Positions 50,869-61,380 are shown, counted from the first letter of the stretch. The stretch: 64,000 bases of DNA from JBGVSA01 sp049840475 (GCA_049840475.1 JASGKX010000001.1:496001-560000); one strand, 5' to 3'. Notes: a model not told the origin generated them from the sequence alone. Numbers and translations are program-made.

Positions 50869-51736
50869 GGTGAAGCTCCTCCCCTTTTTTGGTATGCCCC
50901 GACATGCTGTACCCCAGGGCTTAGGGTGACCTCGCTCGCACACCGCGAGTTGCGTCTCAAAACCACTTTCTCTTGCCCCGCGAAAAGCCGCCTTCCCTAA
51001 GACGGTTAACTTCAGTCGCGAAGCCGCGAATCACTCAGCATCGTTCTCGCTTCCCCCGAAGCGTTCGCATAGCGCAGTTGCACATCCGCAGAAGTCAGCC
51101 GTCAAACCTGACGAATTTAATGAAATCAACAGACCGGCGGTGAAACCCACCCCAAAGGGCATCCAGAGTCAGGCCCTCCGCGCCGAGCCCGTTTATTTCA
51201 TCGAGTGATCTCTGAACCCCATGTGCACGCATCACGCGCGAACGCTTGTCTCGCAGCACACCGGGCCCAATGGATCGGGTATCGAACGGAATACTCAGGC
51301 GTCCTGCCCGGGCCTGTCTTCCGGCACCGCCGAGTACAGACTCAAACCATCACCAGAAGAAACTGGCGCCGTAATGCCCGTGCGGCAATACGCCAACAAA
51401 TCCGCCTGTCCTTTCGGGCATGGCAAGCTCTTCTGACAATGCGACGGCGCTATGCGTTGATGGCAATATTATCGATAACGGATATGTGATCGGTATCCAA
51501 ACACCATATTTGATATTCGAACCGCATTCCAAGTCGACGACTTCCACCGAGATACCTGAACCGGTATTGGCAGATACCCAATCGGTATTGGAATGCTGCA
51601 TTTCTGACGTCGAATCTACTGGAGTCGTTTTGTATCCATATTGGATTTATGACGACGACCATCCAGAGCATTTTTGTGTCTGGAAAACATAAAAGGGCAT
51701 CCCTGGATGCGCTAACAATGAAATGGAGACGTTCAG
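50869..51736. other. Long AT-rich intergenic region upstream of the GH2 gene
   Basis: An 870-bp divergent gap. From about 51450 the composition is clearly AT-rich. A 90-codon frame at 51420-51692 lacks a convincing ribosome site and family resemblance and is not called. The region between 51480 and 51591 carries repeated dyads, described separately. Confidence 0.5.
51480..51591 (+). promoter_or_regulatory. Tandem GATACC/GGTAT dyads upstream of the GH2 gene
   Basis: Two adjacent copies of GATACC-(N)-CGGTATTGG occur at 51551-51570 and 51573-51591; their CGGTATTGG parts are exactly 21 bp apart, two helical turns. A third related dyad, GGATA-N9-TATCC, is at 51480-51498. Each copy is itself a small inverted repeat. 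This looks like a multi-site operator for a dimeric regulator of the glycosidase gene. Confidence 0.45.
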
Positions 51737-54640
51737 ATGTACATCAGAAGGAAAAGCGTTGCCGCGATAAGCGTCGCGGCAATATTCGGCCTGGGTATCT
51801 CCGGCTGCGGGGGCGATGACAACAACGAGGGTGGCGGGCAGTCCTCGCAGAGCAGCAGCCAGGCATCGCAATCGTCGCAGAGTTCCGCAGCTTCGCAATC
51901 ATCACAATCGTCGACGAGCAGTTCGACATCGTCAGCGGGCTCGTCACAATCGAGCAGTTCCCAACAGTCGAGCACGCCGCGTGCGGCCCTGACCGAGCTA
52001 CGGCGCGTGACGGCGCTCGATGGATTGAGCTGGCGCTTCGTGCAGGACGATGCGCTGACCGACGACGCTGCGCTGGCAGCGAACGGCACGTCATGGACAG
52101 CGGTCACGTTGCCCCATACGTGGAACGCAAAGGACGCCGCCAGCATAGAACAGACGACACCGTCGTCCGTGAGCTACAAGCGCGGCAAAGGTTGGTATCG
52201 ACTGGAGTTCGACAACCCCGCCAACGGCGCCACGCAGTGGCTGCAGTTCGATGGCGCCAGCATCGTGGCGGACGTGTGGCTCAACGGTCAGAAGCTCGGC
52301 CAGCATCGTGGCGCTTTCACGGCGTTCCGGTTCGATGTCACCGACAAGCTCAAGGCCGGCAAGAACGTACTTTTGGTGAAGGCCGACAACACCAAGCCGA
52401 CGGCGGGCACCGATGTGACCGCCATCATCCCCTTGGGTGGTGACTTCAACATGTCCGGCGGGCTCTATCGCGGCGTATCCGTCGTTGCCACGCCGAGCGC
52501 AGCGCATTTCTCGCTCGACGACTTCGGCGGCTCGGGCATCTACGCGCGCACGAGCGCGATCGCGAATGACAATGCCATCGTCAACGTTCGCGCACGGCTG
52601 AAGAACGACGCCAAAGCTAACGACACGCTCACCGCGTTGGTCACGCTGGCCGATGCGGCGGGCAACATCGTCGTGCAGAGTGGAACGTCGCTGGCCGTGA
52701 AGGCTGGCGAAGAAGGCGAAGCGGTACAGGACCTCACGGTCAACAACGCTCATCTATGGGCGGGCCTGGCTGATCCGTATCTGTACAAGCTCGTCGTCGA
52801 ACTCAAGGATTCCAGTGGCAATGTTGTCGACCGCGTGATCCAGGACTTCGGCATCCGGCAGATGGCGTTCGATCCCAATCGCGGCTTTCTGCTCAATGGC
52901 AAGGTCGTGCCGTTGCATGGCGTCAACCTGCACCAGGACTACCTCAACAAGGCCTGGGCCATCTCGAAGGCCGACACCGACGAATCGCTCGCACTCATCA
53001 AGGAGATCGGCGCCAACACGCTGCGTCTGGCGCACTACCCGCACTCGCAGTACACGCTGCAGCAGACCGACCGCATGGGGCTCATCATCTGGGCGGAACT
53101 ACCGTTCGTAAACCAGACGGCCCTGCCGTGCGCCGGCACAACCAATGCGGCCCTGACAGCCAACGCCAAGGACCAGTTGAAGGAGCTGATCCGCCAGCAG
53201 TACAACCACAGTTCGATCGCCATGTGGTCGATCGGCAATGAGACCACGCAGGGCTGCGGCGCGCCGAATAACGCCAACGCGCTGCTGAAGGAGTTGCAGA
53301 CGGTCGCCAAGGCGGAAGACGCCACTCGCGTGACGACGCTGGCGAGCAACGGCTACTACGACAACACGGGCAGCATCAGCGACATCTGGGCGCTGAACAG
53401 CTACCCGCTGTGGTACGGCGGCACGCCTGCAAGTCTGGGCACGACGCTCGACGACCAGCACACCAAGCGCCCGAATCAGCCCATCGGCGTGAGCGAATAC
53501 GGTGCCGGAGCGGCCATCAGCCACCAGAGCGACAACCTGGATGGCGCAGAAGGCTTCATCGCGAGCGGCGACAGTAGTGGCAAGACGCGCATCGTCTACC
53601 AGCCTGAGGGATACGCCAATCTCGTGCATGAACAAGACTACGCATTGCTGACCAGCCTGAGCTACGTGTGGGGCACTTACGTGTGGAACATGTTCGACTT
53701 CGGCTCGGACATCCGGCATGAAGGCGACGTGGGCGGCACCAACACGAAGGGCTTGATGACGTTCGACCGCAAGGTGAAGAAGGACCCGTTCTACTTCTAC
53801 AAGGCGAACTGGAGCAAAGACCCCGTCACTTACATCACTGGCCGTCGCTACGTGGATCGCAACATTCCCGCTGCTCCGGTTCGTGTGTATAGCAACGCCG
53901 ATGCGGTGACGTTAAAGGTCAATGGCGTTGTCATCAAGACGATGGCGGCGGTGGATTGCCCGCAGAAGACCTGTGACTTCGGGACAGTGCAGCTTGCCGC
54001 TGGCGACAATATCGTCGCGGCGGAAGGTTCGCATGCCGGCAAGATCGTGTCGGACAGCGTGACCTGGAAGCTCGACAGCGACCACGCCACCAACCGTTAC
54101 ATCGCTGCGGGACAGGTTGCCACGGGCTTCCTCTCCGAGGCGGGCGGTGTGCTCGGTGTGGAAAAGCGTTTTGCTTCCGATGCGTACTTCGAGGGTGGCG
54201 TGCGCAAGAAGCTGCCCAATACCTACCTGTTCGGCCCGCTCACCAACGTAGGTGCGACAGGCGTGCCTTCGGAAGGCCGCGTGTGGGATACGTACCGTGA
54301 AGAAGTGACAGGCGGAGACGCTGCGACGAGTACGCCGGGCAGCAAGTTCAGCTACACCTTCAAGCTCACGCCGGGCAAAACGTATCTCGTCACCCTGGGC
54401 TTCATGGAGCAAGGCAAGAACGGTGTCGGGATGCGCATCTTCGACATCTATGCCACCACTGGCGGCGTAACGACCAAGGCGGTGGCAAGCCTTGACGTCT
54501 TCGCCAAGACGCGCGCACTGGGTGCCGCCTACGCGGAGAAATTCCCCGTGACGGTCGGCGCGGACGGCACGCTCAAGCTTGAGTTCGTCGGCACCACGAG
54601 CAAGGCCATGGTTTCCAACATCATGGTCGTTCAGCAGTAA
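51737..54640 (+). CDS. Glycoside hydrolase family 2 lipoprotein with Ser/Gln-rich linker and malectin-like C-terminus
   Basis: This 967-residue protein has a lipobox (ISGCGG, near residue 20), a Ser/Gln-rich linker (about residues 33-80) and the GH2 sugar-binding, immunoglobulin-like and TIM-barrel domains. Catalytic acid/base Glu is in MWSIGNE (about residue 502) and the nucleophile Glu in GVSEYGAG (about residue 587), both in GH2 positions. A C-terminal malectin/CBM57-like domain follows (about 780-965). The lipobox suggests display on the outer membrane. It most resembles a beta-galactosidase or related exo-glycosidase; the exact sugar is not predictable. Start 51737 follows GGAGAC. Confidence 0.92.
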   Translation: MYIRRKSVAAISVAAIFGLGISGCGGDDNNEGGGQSSQSSSQASQSSQSSAASQSSQSSTSSSTSSAGSSQSSSSQQSSTPRAALTELRRVTALDGLSWRFVQDDALTDDAALAANGTSWTAVTLPHTWNAKDAASIEQTTPSSVSYKRGKGWYRLEFDNPANGATQWLQFDGASIVADVWLNGQKLGQHRGAFTAFRFDVTDKLKAGKNVLLVKADNTKPTAGTDVTAIIPLGGDFNMSGGLYRGVSVVATPSAAHFSLDDFGGSGIYARTSAIANDNAIVNVRARLKNDAKANDTLTALVTLADAAGNIVVQSGTSLAVKAGEEGEAVQDLTVNNAHLWAGLADPYLYKLVVELKDSSGNVVDRVIQDFGIRQMAFDPNRGFLLNGKVVPLHGVNLHQDYLNKAWAISKADTDESLALIKEIGANTLRLAHYPHSQYTLQQTDRMGLIIWAELPFVNQTALPCAGTTNAALTANAKDQLKELIRQQYNHSSIAMWSIGNETTQGCGAPNNANALLKELQTVAKAEDATRVTTLASNGYYDNTGSISDIWALNSYPLWYGGTPASLGTTLDDQHTKRPNQPIGVSEYGAGAAISHQSDNLDGAEGFIASGDSSGKTRIVYQPEGYANLVHEQDYALLTSLSYVWGTYVWNMFDFGSDIRHEGDVGGTNTKGLMTFDRKVKKDPFYFYKANWSKDPVTYITGRRYVDRNIPAAPVRVYSNADAVTLKVNGVVIKTMAAVDCPQKTCDFGTVQLAAGDNIVAAEGSHAGKIVSDSVTWKLDSDHATNRYIAAGQVATGFLSEAGGVLGVEKRFASDAYFEGGVRKKLPNTYLFGPLTNVGATGVPSEGRVWDTYREEVTGGDAATSTPGSKFSYTFKLTPGKTYLVTLGFMEQGKNGVGMRIFDIYATTGGVTTKAVASLDVFAKTRALGAAYAEKFPVTVGADGTLKLEFVGTTSKAMVSNIMVVQQ

Positions 54641-54648
54641 CGCAGCAT

Positions 54649-54675
54649 CGCCGGGGCGATCCCCTCGCCCCGGCG
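54649..54675 (+). terminator. Hairpin terminator after the GH2 gene
   Basis: CGCCGGGGCGA and TCGCCCCGGCG form an 11-bp perfect GC-rich stem with a 5-nt loop, 8 bp after the stop. Only a short T-containing tail (CTTACGTT) follows. Confidence 0.65.
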
Positions 54676-54912
54676 CTTACGTTGACTCCAATCACATACC
54701 GGCATACGGTATCGCATCTGATCGCTGGGCTGGCACTGCGCTTGCTTCAGCAATAGCCTGACGGGCTCCAATGCCACCCGCGCGCCACAACTTGGCGGAC
54801 GCACATTTCCATTCCTGCTGAACCCGACTCGCCGTGAAGCGTCTGCGCACGCTGTCGCGGTGTTTTGCTTTTTCCGACGCAAATGAATGCGCGTCGGCAC
54901 TGGAGGAGAACA

Positions 54913-56635
54913 ATGGGCACAGCCGTGCTGCTCGATCTGATTGGGGGTGTTTCTTTGCTGCTTTGGGGACTGCACATGGTCCAGAGCGGCATCATCCGTG
55001 CGTTCGGCGCGCGGATCAAAGCGTGGCTCGGACGTGCCCTCAGCACTCGCGCCAGGGCGCTGCTGGCCGGCATGGGCGTGACGGCGCTGCTTCAGAGCAG
55101 CACGGCGACAGCGCTGATGCTGTCGTCGTTCTCGGCAGCAGGCATCGTTGGGCTGCTGCCCTCCATGGCCGTGATGATGGGCGCCAATATCGGCACCACG
55201 CTCGTTGTCCAGCTTCTGTCGTACGACTCGTCGTTCTTGTCGCCCATCTTTCTGTTCGCCGGGCTCATCGCCTTCAAGCGCGGGGCGAGAACGATCACGC
55301 GAGACCTCGGGCGCGTATCGATCGGACTCGGTTTGATGCTGCTGTCGCTGCATATTCTCTTGACGAGCCTCGCGCCGGCCGAACATGCGCCGATCGTGCA
55401 AGAGTTGCTCTCCGCACTCACGGACGAACCATTGCTCACGCTGCTGATCGGCGCAGTGCTGACCTGGGCAGCTCACTCCAGCGTGGCGACCGTGTTGCTG
55501 ACGATGTCGCTCGCGTATTCGAATTTCATCACGCCAGTCGCAGCGATGGCGCTCGTCCTCGGAGCGAATCTCGGCAGCGCGCTGAACCCATTGTTCGAAG
55601 GACAATTCGGGGGAAACCCGGCGCACCGGAGACTGCCGGTCGCCAATCTTCTCAATCGCGTGATTGGCTGCGCACTGTTCCTGCCGTTCCTGGATCCGAT
55701 GGTACGCCTGCTGCAATTCGTCAACGCGAATCCGGTGCGCCTTGTGGCGGACTTCCACACTGCATTCAACGTCGTCATGGCCGCGGCGTTTCTTGCTCCT
55801 CTGCCATGGCTCGCGCGGATGCTCGAACGGTGGTTGCCAGACGCAAAGCCGGCCAGCGATATCTCGACTCCGCAGTATCTGGATGAAGGTGCGATCGAAA
55901 TGCCGTCGGTGGCACTGACCTGCGCCGCGCGCGAGACTCTGCATATGGGCGACATCGTCGAATCGATGCTCCGCCAGGGCATGCAGGCCCTGCTGACCAA
56001 CGATCGCAAACTGGCGGGCGAAGTCTCGCGCCTCGACGATGCGGTCGAACAGACTGCACGAGGCCATCAAGCTCTATCTGGTCAAGCTGACACGCGACAG
56101 CCTGGATGAACGCGAAGGTCAGCGCGCGATGGAGATCATGACGTTCTCGATCAACCTGGAGCATATCGGCGACATCATCGATCGCAACCTGATGGAGCTG
56201 GCCACCAAGAAGATCAAGCACCAGCTTCAGTTCTCGCGCGAAGGCAAGGACGAACTCGAAGAGTTCTATCGCATCACTGCCGACAACCTGAAACTTGCCT
56301 TCAGCATTCTGCTGACCGCCGATGTTCGCCTCGCGCGCCAGTTGCTCGAAGAGAAGACTCGCATCCGCGAGCTTGAGATGGCGGCCGCCGAAAGCCATCT
56401 GACCCGGCTGCGCGAAGGGCGCCAGGAGAGTATCGAAACCAGTTCGCTGCACCTGGACGTACTGCGCGACCTCAAACGCATTCATTCGCACATCTGTGCC
56501 GCTGCGTACCCCGCGCTCGACGCGGCCGGCGAACTGCACCCGAGCCGGCTCAAGGAAGTGATGGACAAGAGCGCCAGCGACGCCGCCTCGAATGAGTCGG
56601 GAATCGACGACGGGTCCGTCGTCGGCTCGCGATGA
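54913..56635 (+). pseudogene. Na/Pi cotransporter family protein with PhoU-like C-terminus, split by a 1-bp insertion
   Basis: The 5' frame (54913-56109) encodes the NptA-like membrane domain with two QSS-type repeats (LLQSSTATALMLSSF near residue 60 and HSSVATVLLTMSLAYSNF near residue 194). The 3' frame (ending 56635) encodes a PhoU-like helical domain. The frames switch at 56044-56050, where GTCGAACAGACTG should read GTCGACAGACTG. Deleting one A yields D-D-A-V-D-R-L-H-E-A-I-K and one 573-residue protein. Start 54913 follows GGAGGAGAAC. It would import phosphate with sodium and sense it through the PhoU part. The break is of the same kind as in uvrA, ctaA and ctaG. Confidence 0.88.
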
Positions 56636-56667
56636 CGATGGCGAGGTGGCGCCCGAAGTAACGCGCG

Positions 56668-57564
56668 CTAGGCCGTTCTGTGCGCCCGCGCCATCGCCAT
56701 GAAGGCGCGCACGTACTCGATGTCTGCGTCGGCCTGGCGGATGCCGAGGAAGATCTGCTTCGGTATGCCTTCCTTACCGAGTCGAACCGGCGCCACGTCA
56801 ACTTTTTCGGCGTACTCCTCCACCAGCCACCTTGGCAGCGCCGCCACACCACGGCCGCTGGCGACCATCTGCAACATGATGTCGGTGGTCTCGATAGGTT
56901 TGTGCCGTTTGGGGCTGATGCCGGCCGGCGTGAGGAACTGCGTGTAGATATCGAGCCGATCAAGCGGCACCGGATACGTGATCAGCGTTTCGCTTGAGAG
57001 CTGTTCAGGGCGAACGTAACGCGCCCTGCGCAGCGGATGCGACGGCCCCACCACCAACACCTGTTCGTAATCGAACACCGGCTCGAAATGCAGTCCGTTG
57101 CGGTAGAGCGGATCGGGCGTGACGAGTACGTCGATCTCATAGCCAAACAAGGCCCCGATGCCGCCGAACTGGAATTTCTGCTTGACGTCAACATCCACGT
57201 CGGGCCACGCGGCCAGGTACGGCGACACGATTTTCAGCAACCACTGGTAGCAGGGGTGGCACTCCATGCCGATGCGCAGCGTGCCACGTTCGCCCTGTGC
57301 AAATTGATGGATGCGTTGTTCGGCCAGCGACAACTGCGGCAGCAGACGATTGGCGACGGCGAGCAAGTATTCGCCCGCCTGCGTGGGCCGCAGGCTGCGC
57401 CCCTCGCGATGCCAGATCGCCACGCCAAGCTGGTCTTCGAGCTTGCGCACAGTGTGGCTGAGCGCCGATTGGGTGAGGTGGAGTTCGGCTGCCGCGGCGG
57501 TAAGCGAGCCCTGCTGTTCGACTGCGCGAATGATCGCCAGATGGATGCGTTCGAGGATCGCCAT
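56668..57564 (-). CDS. metR: LysR-type regulator of methionine synthesis (MetR)
   Basis: This 298-residue LysR regulator has an N-terminal winged helix-turn-helix (GSLTAAAAELHLTQSALSH, about residues 19-37) and a two-lobed effector domain. It is divergently placed from metE across 97 bp with a consensus MetR box between them, the classical metR-metE arrangement in which homocysteine is the co-inducer. The C-terminal sequence fits MetR length and layout. Confidence 0.9.
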   Translation of the reverse strand: MAILERIHLAIIRAVEQQGSLTAAAAELHLTQSALSHTVRKLEDQLGVAIWHREGRSLRPTQAGEYLLAVANRLLPQLSLAEQRIHQFAQGERGTLRIGMECHPCYQWLLKIVSPYLAAWPDVDVDVKQKFQFGGIGALFGYEIDVLVTPDPLYRNGLHFEPVFDYEQVLVVGPSHPLRRARYVRPEQLSSETLITYPVPLDRLDIYTQFLTPAGISPKRHKPIETTDIMLQMVASGRGVAALPRWLVEEYAEKVDVAPVRLGKEGIPKQIFLGIRQADADIEYVRAFMAMARAHRTA

Positions 57565-57577
57565 GGGGATTTATACA

Positions 57578-57590
57578 TGAACGTTTTTCA
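57578..57590 (+). promoter_or_regulatory. MetR box in the metR-metE intergenic region
   Basis: TGAACGTTTTTCA is a perfect match to the MetR consensus TGAA-N5-TTCA. A second, longer-spaced TGAA...TTCA pair occurs at 57599-57621, so two half-site sets face the metE promoter. The intergenic region is strongly AT-rich. Confidence 0.8.
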
Positions 57591-57661
57591 TCGATTTATG
57601 AAATAAAACCATTTTTATTCATCGTTCGATAATTTTACGATCGTGCCACTACCGATCCCCA

Positions 57662-59968
57662 ATGGCAACGATCATGACAACAACGCACAACCTCGGCTTT
57701 CCGCGCATCGGCGCACGGCGCGAACTGAAGTTCGCACTGGAGTCCTACTGGAAAGGGCAGTCCTCGCGCGACGAACTGAAGACGCTGGGCGCGCAATTGC
57801 GCCGCCGCCACTGGCAGGACCAGTCGGCGCTCGACTTTGTGCCCGTCGGCGACTTCGCCTTCTATGACCACGTGCTCGACATGAGCTTCACGCTTGGCAA
57901 CCTGCCGGAACGCGTGCGGGACTTTCATGGCGACGCGCTGGACAATTACTTCCGTGTGGCCCGTGGCCGCTCTGCGCAATCCGCCGACGAACATGCCCAC
58001 TGCTGCGGGGGTGTTGCAGCGGGCGAGATGACCAAGTGGTTCGACACGAACTACCACTACATCGTCCCCGAGTTCAGCGCGACGACACAGTTCAAGCTCG
58101 ATGCCACACGACTGCTCGAGCACCTCCGCGAAGCGCGCGAATCGGGCGCCGATGTCAAACCCGTCATCATCGGGCCTGTCACGTACCTCGCCATCGGCAA
58201 GGCAAAGGATGATTCCGATCGCCTCGCACTGCTCGATCGGCTGTTGCCCGTCTATGCGGAATTGCTGGCGGTGCTGGCCGAGCAAGGCGTGACATGGGTA
58301 CAGGTGGATGAACCCATCCTCGTCACCGAACTGGACAGCGACTGGCGCCACGCATTCACCACCGCGTATCACGCACTCAAGTCCGCGCCCGTGAAGTTGC
58401 TGCTCACGACTTACTTTGGCCCGTTGCGCGAGAACCTGGAATGGGCCGTCAAGCTGCCGACCGCAGGTTTCCACCTCGACGCGGTGAACGCGCGTGACGA
58501 GGTGCAGATCGCACTGAACTACCTCGCCGGGCACAAGGTGCTGTCGCTGGGCGTGATCAACGGCCGCAATATCTGGAAGACCGATCTGGACGCCACGCTC
58601 GACTGGCTGGAGCCGGTGCGCGATCGCCTGGGCGAGCGCCTGTGGATCGCACCGTCATGCTCGTTGCTGCATGTGCCGGTAGATCTGCATAGCGAACAGC
58701 AACTCGATGGCGAGATCAAATCGTGGCTTGCATTCGCCAAGCAGAAGCTCGATGAGCTTGCGGTGCTGGCCACTGCGCTGGATGCAGGCCGCGACGCTGC
58801 CGCCGACGCGCTGTCGGCCAACCGCGCTGCGTGCGAAGCGCGCCGCACATCAGTGCGTGTCCACAATCCGGCGGTGAAGACCGCTGTGGCGGAAATCGAT
58901 GCGCGCCTCGGGCAGCGCAAGAGTCCCTACGCTCAACGTGCCGCCAAGCAGACCGCATTGCTCAAGCTACCGAAGTTCCCGACGACGACGATTGGCTCTT
59001 TCCCGCAGACGGCCGAGATCCGGCTCGCACGCAGTCAATTCAAGTCGGGCGAAATCGACGCGACGGACTACAAGGCCGCGATGCAGATCGAGATCACTCG
59101 CAGCGTGCGCGAACAAGAGGCGTTAGGGCTGGACGTCTTTGTGCACGGCGAAGCCGAGCGCAACGACATGGTGGAGTACTTCGGCGAGCAGCTCGCCGGC
59201 TATGCATTCAGTCAGTTCGGCTGGGTGCAGTCCTACGGATCGCGCTGCGTGAAGCCGCCGATCCTCTTCGGTGACATCAGCCGCCCCAAGGCGATGACAG
59301 TCGAATGGATCAAGTATGCGCAATCGCTGACCTCGAAGCCGATGAAGGGCATGCTGACTGGTCCGGTCACCATTCTCAATTGGTCGTTCGTGCGCGACGA
59401 CCAGCCGCGTTCGGTTTCGTGCAAGCAACTGGCGTTGGCCATACGCGAAGAGGTGCAGGACCTCGAAGCCGCGGGCGTGCGCATCATCCAGATCGACGAA
59501 GCCGCACTGCGCGAAGGACTACCGCTGCGCCGCTCGCAATGGAAGGTTTACCTGGACTGGGCGGTGGAGTCATTCCGCATCACCGCCAACGGCGTGGAAG
59601 ACGAAACGCAGATCCACACCCACATGTGCTATTCGGAGTTCAACGACATCATTGCGTCGATCGCCGACATGGATGCCGACGTCATCACCATTGAGACATC
59701 GCGTTCGGACATGGAGCTGCTCGATGCCTTCGACGACTTCAAGTACCCGAACGAGATCGGCCCCGGCGTGTATGACATTCACTCGCCCAACATTCCGAGC
59801 GAGCAGCACATCGTCGCACTGATGAAGAAAGCGGCCGAACGGGTGCCGGCCGAGCGTCTGTGGGTCAATCCGGACTGCGGCCTCAAGACGCGGCAGTGGA
59901 GCGAAGTCATCCCGGCGTTGACCAACATGGTCGCCGCGGCCAAGACCCTGCGCGCCACGGTTGCCTGA
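57662..59968 (+). CDS. metE: Cobalamin-independent methionine synthase
   Basis: This 768-residue zinc enzyme transfers the methyl group of 5-methyltetrahydropteroyltri-glutamate to homocysteine. The N-terminal domain starts NLGFPRIGARRELKFALESYWKG. The C-terminal barrel carries the zinc ligands in HTHMCYSEF (about residues 650-658) and NPDCGLKTR (about residue 739). Either the ATG at 57662 or the one 12 bases later could be the start; no clear Shine-Dalgarno sequence distinguishes them. It is under likely MetR control. No cobalamin riboswitch was seen in the 97-bp leader. Confidence 0.96.
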   Translation: MATIMTTTHNLGFPRIGARRELKFALESYWKGQSSRDELKTLGAQLRRRHWQDQSALDFVPVGDFAFYDHVLDMSFTLGNLPERVRDFHGDALDNYFRVARGRSAQSADEHAHCCGGVAAGEMTKWFDTNYHYIVPEFSATTQFKLDATRLLEHLREARESGADVKPVIIGPVTYLAIGKAKDDSDRLALLDRLLPVYAELLAVLAEQGVTWVQVDEPILVTELDSDWRHAFTTAYHALKSAPVKLLLTTYFGPLRENLEWAVKLPTAGFHLDAVNARDEVQIALNYLAGHKVLSLGVINGRNIWKTDLDATLDWLEPVRDRLGERLWIAPSCSLLHVPVDLHSEQQLDGEIKSWLAFAKQKLDELAVLATALDAGRDAAADALSANRAACEARRTSVRVHNPAVKTAVAEIDARLGQRKSPYAQRAAKQTALLKLPKFPTTTIGSFPQTAEIRLARSQFKSGEIDATDYKAAMQIEITRSVREQEALGLDVFVHGEAERNDMVEYFGEQLAGYAFSQFGWVQSYGSRCVKPPILFGDISRPKAMTVEWIKYAQSLTSKPMKGMLTGPVTILNWSFVRDDQPRSVSCKQLALAIREEVQDLEAAGVRIIQIDEAALREGLPLRRSQWKVYLDWAVESFRITANGVEDETQIHTHMCYSEFNDIIASIADMDADVITIETSRSDMELLDAFDDFKYPNEIGPGVYDIHSPNIPSEQHIVALMKKAAERVPAERLWVNPDCGLKTRQWSEVIPALTNMVAAAKTLRATVA

Positions 59969-59987
59969 TCGTCACTCTTTCACCAAC

Positions 59988-60010
59988 AGCCCCGGCCATG
60001 CGCCGGGGCT
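59988..60010 (+). terminator. Hairpin between metE and glyA
   Basis: AGCCCCGGC and GCCGGGGCT form a 9-bp stem with a 5-nt loop, 19 bp after the metE stop and 20 bp before the glyA start. There is no T-run, so readthrough into glyA is likely and the hairpin may act as an attenuator or message stabiliser. Confidence 0.55.
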
Positions 60011-60030
60011 TCGTTCCAGAGAGGCTCTAC

Positions 60031-61278
60031 ATGTATGAACGCGCCCGCTATACCGTCGAGCAGATCGACCCCGAGGTCTTTGCCGCCATCGAGCAAGAGA
60101 ACCAACGGCAGGAAGACCACATCGAGCTTATCGCCTCAGAGAACTACACGTCGCCTGCGGTCATGGCGGTGCAGGGTTCGCAACTGACCAACAAGTACGC
60201 CGAGGGTTATCCGGGCAAGCGCTACTACGGCGGCTGCGAATACGTCGATATCGTCGAACGGCTCGCCATCGATCGGGTGAAGCAACTCTTCGGGGCAGAG
60301 GCCGCCAACGTGCAACCCAATTCGGGCTCACAGGCGAACCAGGGCGTGTTCTTTGCGGTGCTCACGCCGGGCGACACGATCATGGGGATGAACCTTGCCG
60401 AAGGCGGGCACCTCACGCACGGCATGCCCCTCAACATGAGCGGCAAGTGGTTCAACGTGGTGAGCTATGGCCTCGATGCGAACGAGGACATCGATTACGC
60501 GGCGCTTGAGCGCCAGGCGCGCGAATGCAAGCCGAAGCTGATCATCGCAGGCGCATCGGCCTTCGCGCTGCGGATCGACTTTGAACGCATCGCGCGGGTG
60601 GCGCGCGAAGTCGGCGCGTACTTCATGGTCGACATGGCGCACTACGCCGGGCTCGTCGCGGCGGGCGTCTATCCCAACCCCGTACCGCACGCCGACTTTG
60701 TCACCACCACCACGCACAAGAGCCTGCGCGGCCCACGGGGCGGGGTGATCCTGATGCGCGCCGAGCATGAGAAGGCCATCAACTCGGCAATTTTCCCCGG
60801 CATTCAGGGCGGCCCGCTGATGCACGTGATCGCCGGCAAGGCGGTGGCGTTCAAGGAAGCGTTGTCGCCTGAATTCAGGACCTACCAGCAACAGGTCGTG
60901 AAGAACGCCGCCGCGTTGGCGGGCGCGCTGATCGAACGAGGACTGCGCATCGTCTCCGGCCGTACCGAGAGCCACCTCATGCTCGTCGATCTGCGCGCCA
61001 AGCACCTCACCGGCAAAGAGGCGGAGCGGTTGCTCGGGCTGGCGCACCTCACGGTCAACAAGAACAGCATCCCCAACGATCCGCAAAAGCCCTTCGTCAC
61101 ATCAGGCATTCGCCTCGGCACGCCAGCCATGACAACGCGCGGCTTCGGCGAAGAAGAAGCTCGCCTCGTCGGCCATCTGATCGCAGATGTGCTGGACGGC
61201 GGCGACAACGACACCACGATTGCCGAGGTTCGTGCGAAAGTACGCGCTTTGACGCAGCGCTTTCCCGTTTATCGCTAG
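60031..61278 (+). CDS. glyA: Serine hydroxymethyltransferase
   Basis: This 415-residue PLP enzyme interconverts serine and glycine and loads one-carbon units on tetrahydrofolate. The PLP lysine lies in VTTTTHKSLRGPRGG near residues 223-237. The start at 60031 (MYERARYT) is chosen for GAGAGG upstream and the usual N-terminus; the longer frame overlaps metE. Its position directly after metE suggests it supplies methylene-THF for methionine synthesis. Another glyA probably exists elsewhere, as is common in Burkholderiaceae. Confidence 0.95.
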   Translation: MYERARYTVEQIDPEVFAAIEQENQRQEDHIELIASENYTSPAVMAVQGSQLTNKYAEGYPGKRYYGGCEYVDIVERLAIDRVKQLFGAEAANVQPNSGSQANQGVFFAVLTPGDTIMGMNLAEGGHLTHGMPLNMSGKWFNVVSYGLDANEDIDYAALERQARECKPKLIIAGASAFALRIDFERIARVAREVGAYFMVDMAHYAGLVAAGVYPNPVPHADFVTTTTHKSLRGPRGGVILMRAEHEKAINSAIFPGIQGGPLMHVIAGKAVAFKEALSPEFRTYQQQVVKNAAALAGALIERGLRIVSGRTESHLMLVDLRAKHLTGKEAERLLGLAHLTVNKNSIPNDPQKPFVTSGIRLGTPAMTTRGFGEEEARLVGHLIADVLDGGDNDTTIAEVRAKVRALTQRFPVYR

Positions 61279-61380
61279 CGTCTCCAACACCGGGCTGCGA
61301 CTGGCCGGGGAGGTGAATGTGGACGGCTCCGCCCCATTCACCGCTCTGCTCTCGCGGCCCGCACAGCGAATGCACGCATC

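Noticed and set aside
51420..51692. A 90-codon frame in the AT-rich region before the GH2 gene
   Set aside because: No convincing ribosome site, no recognisable family, and it covers the dyad array, which explains the region better.
59860..60030. N-terminal extension of glyA into metE
   Set aside because: It overlaps the conserved zinc-ligand end of metE; ATG 60031 has a good ribosome site and the normal SHMT N-terminus.
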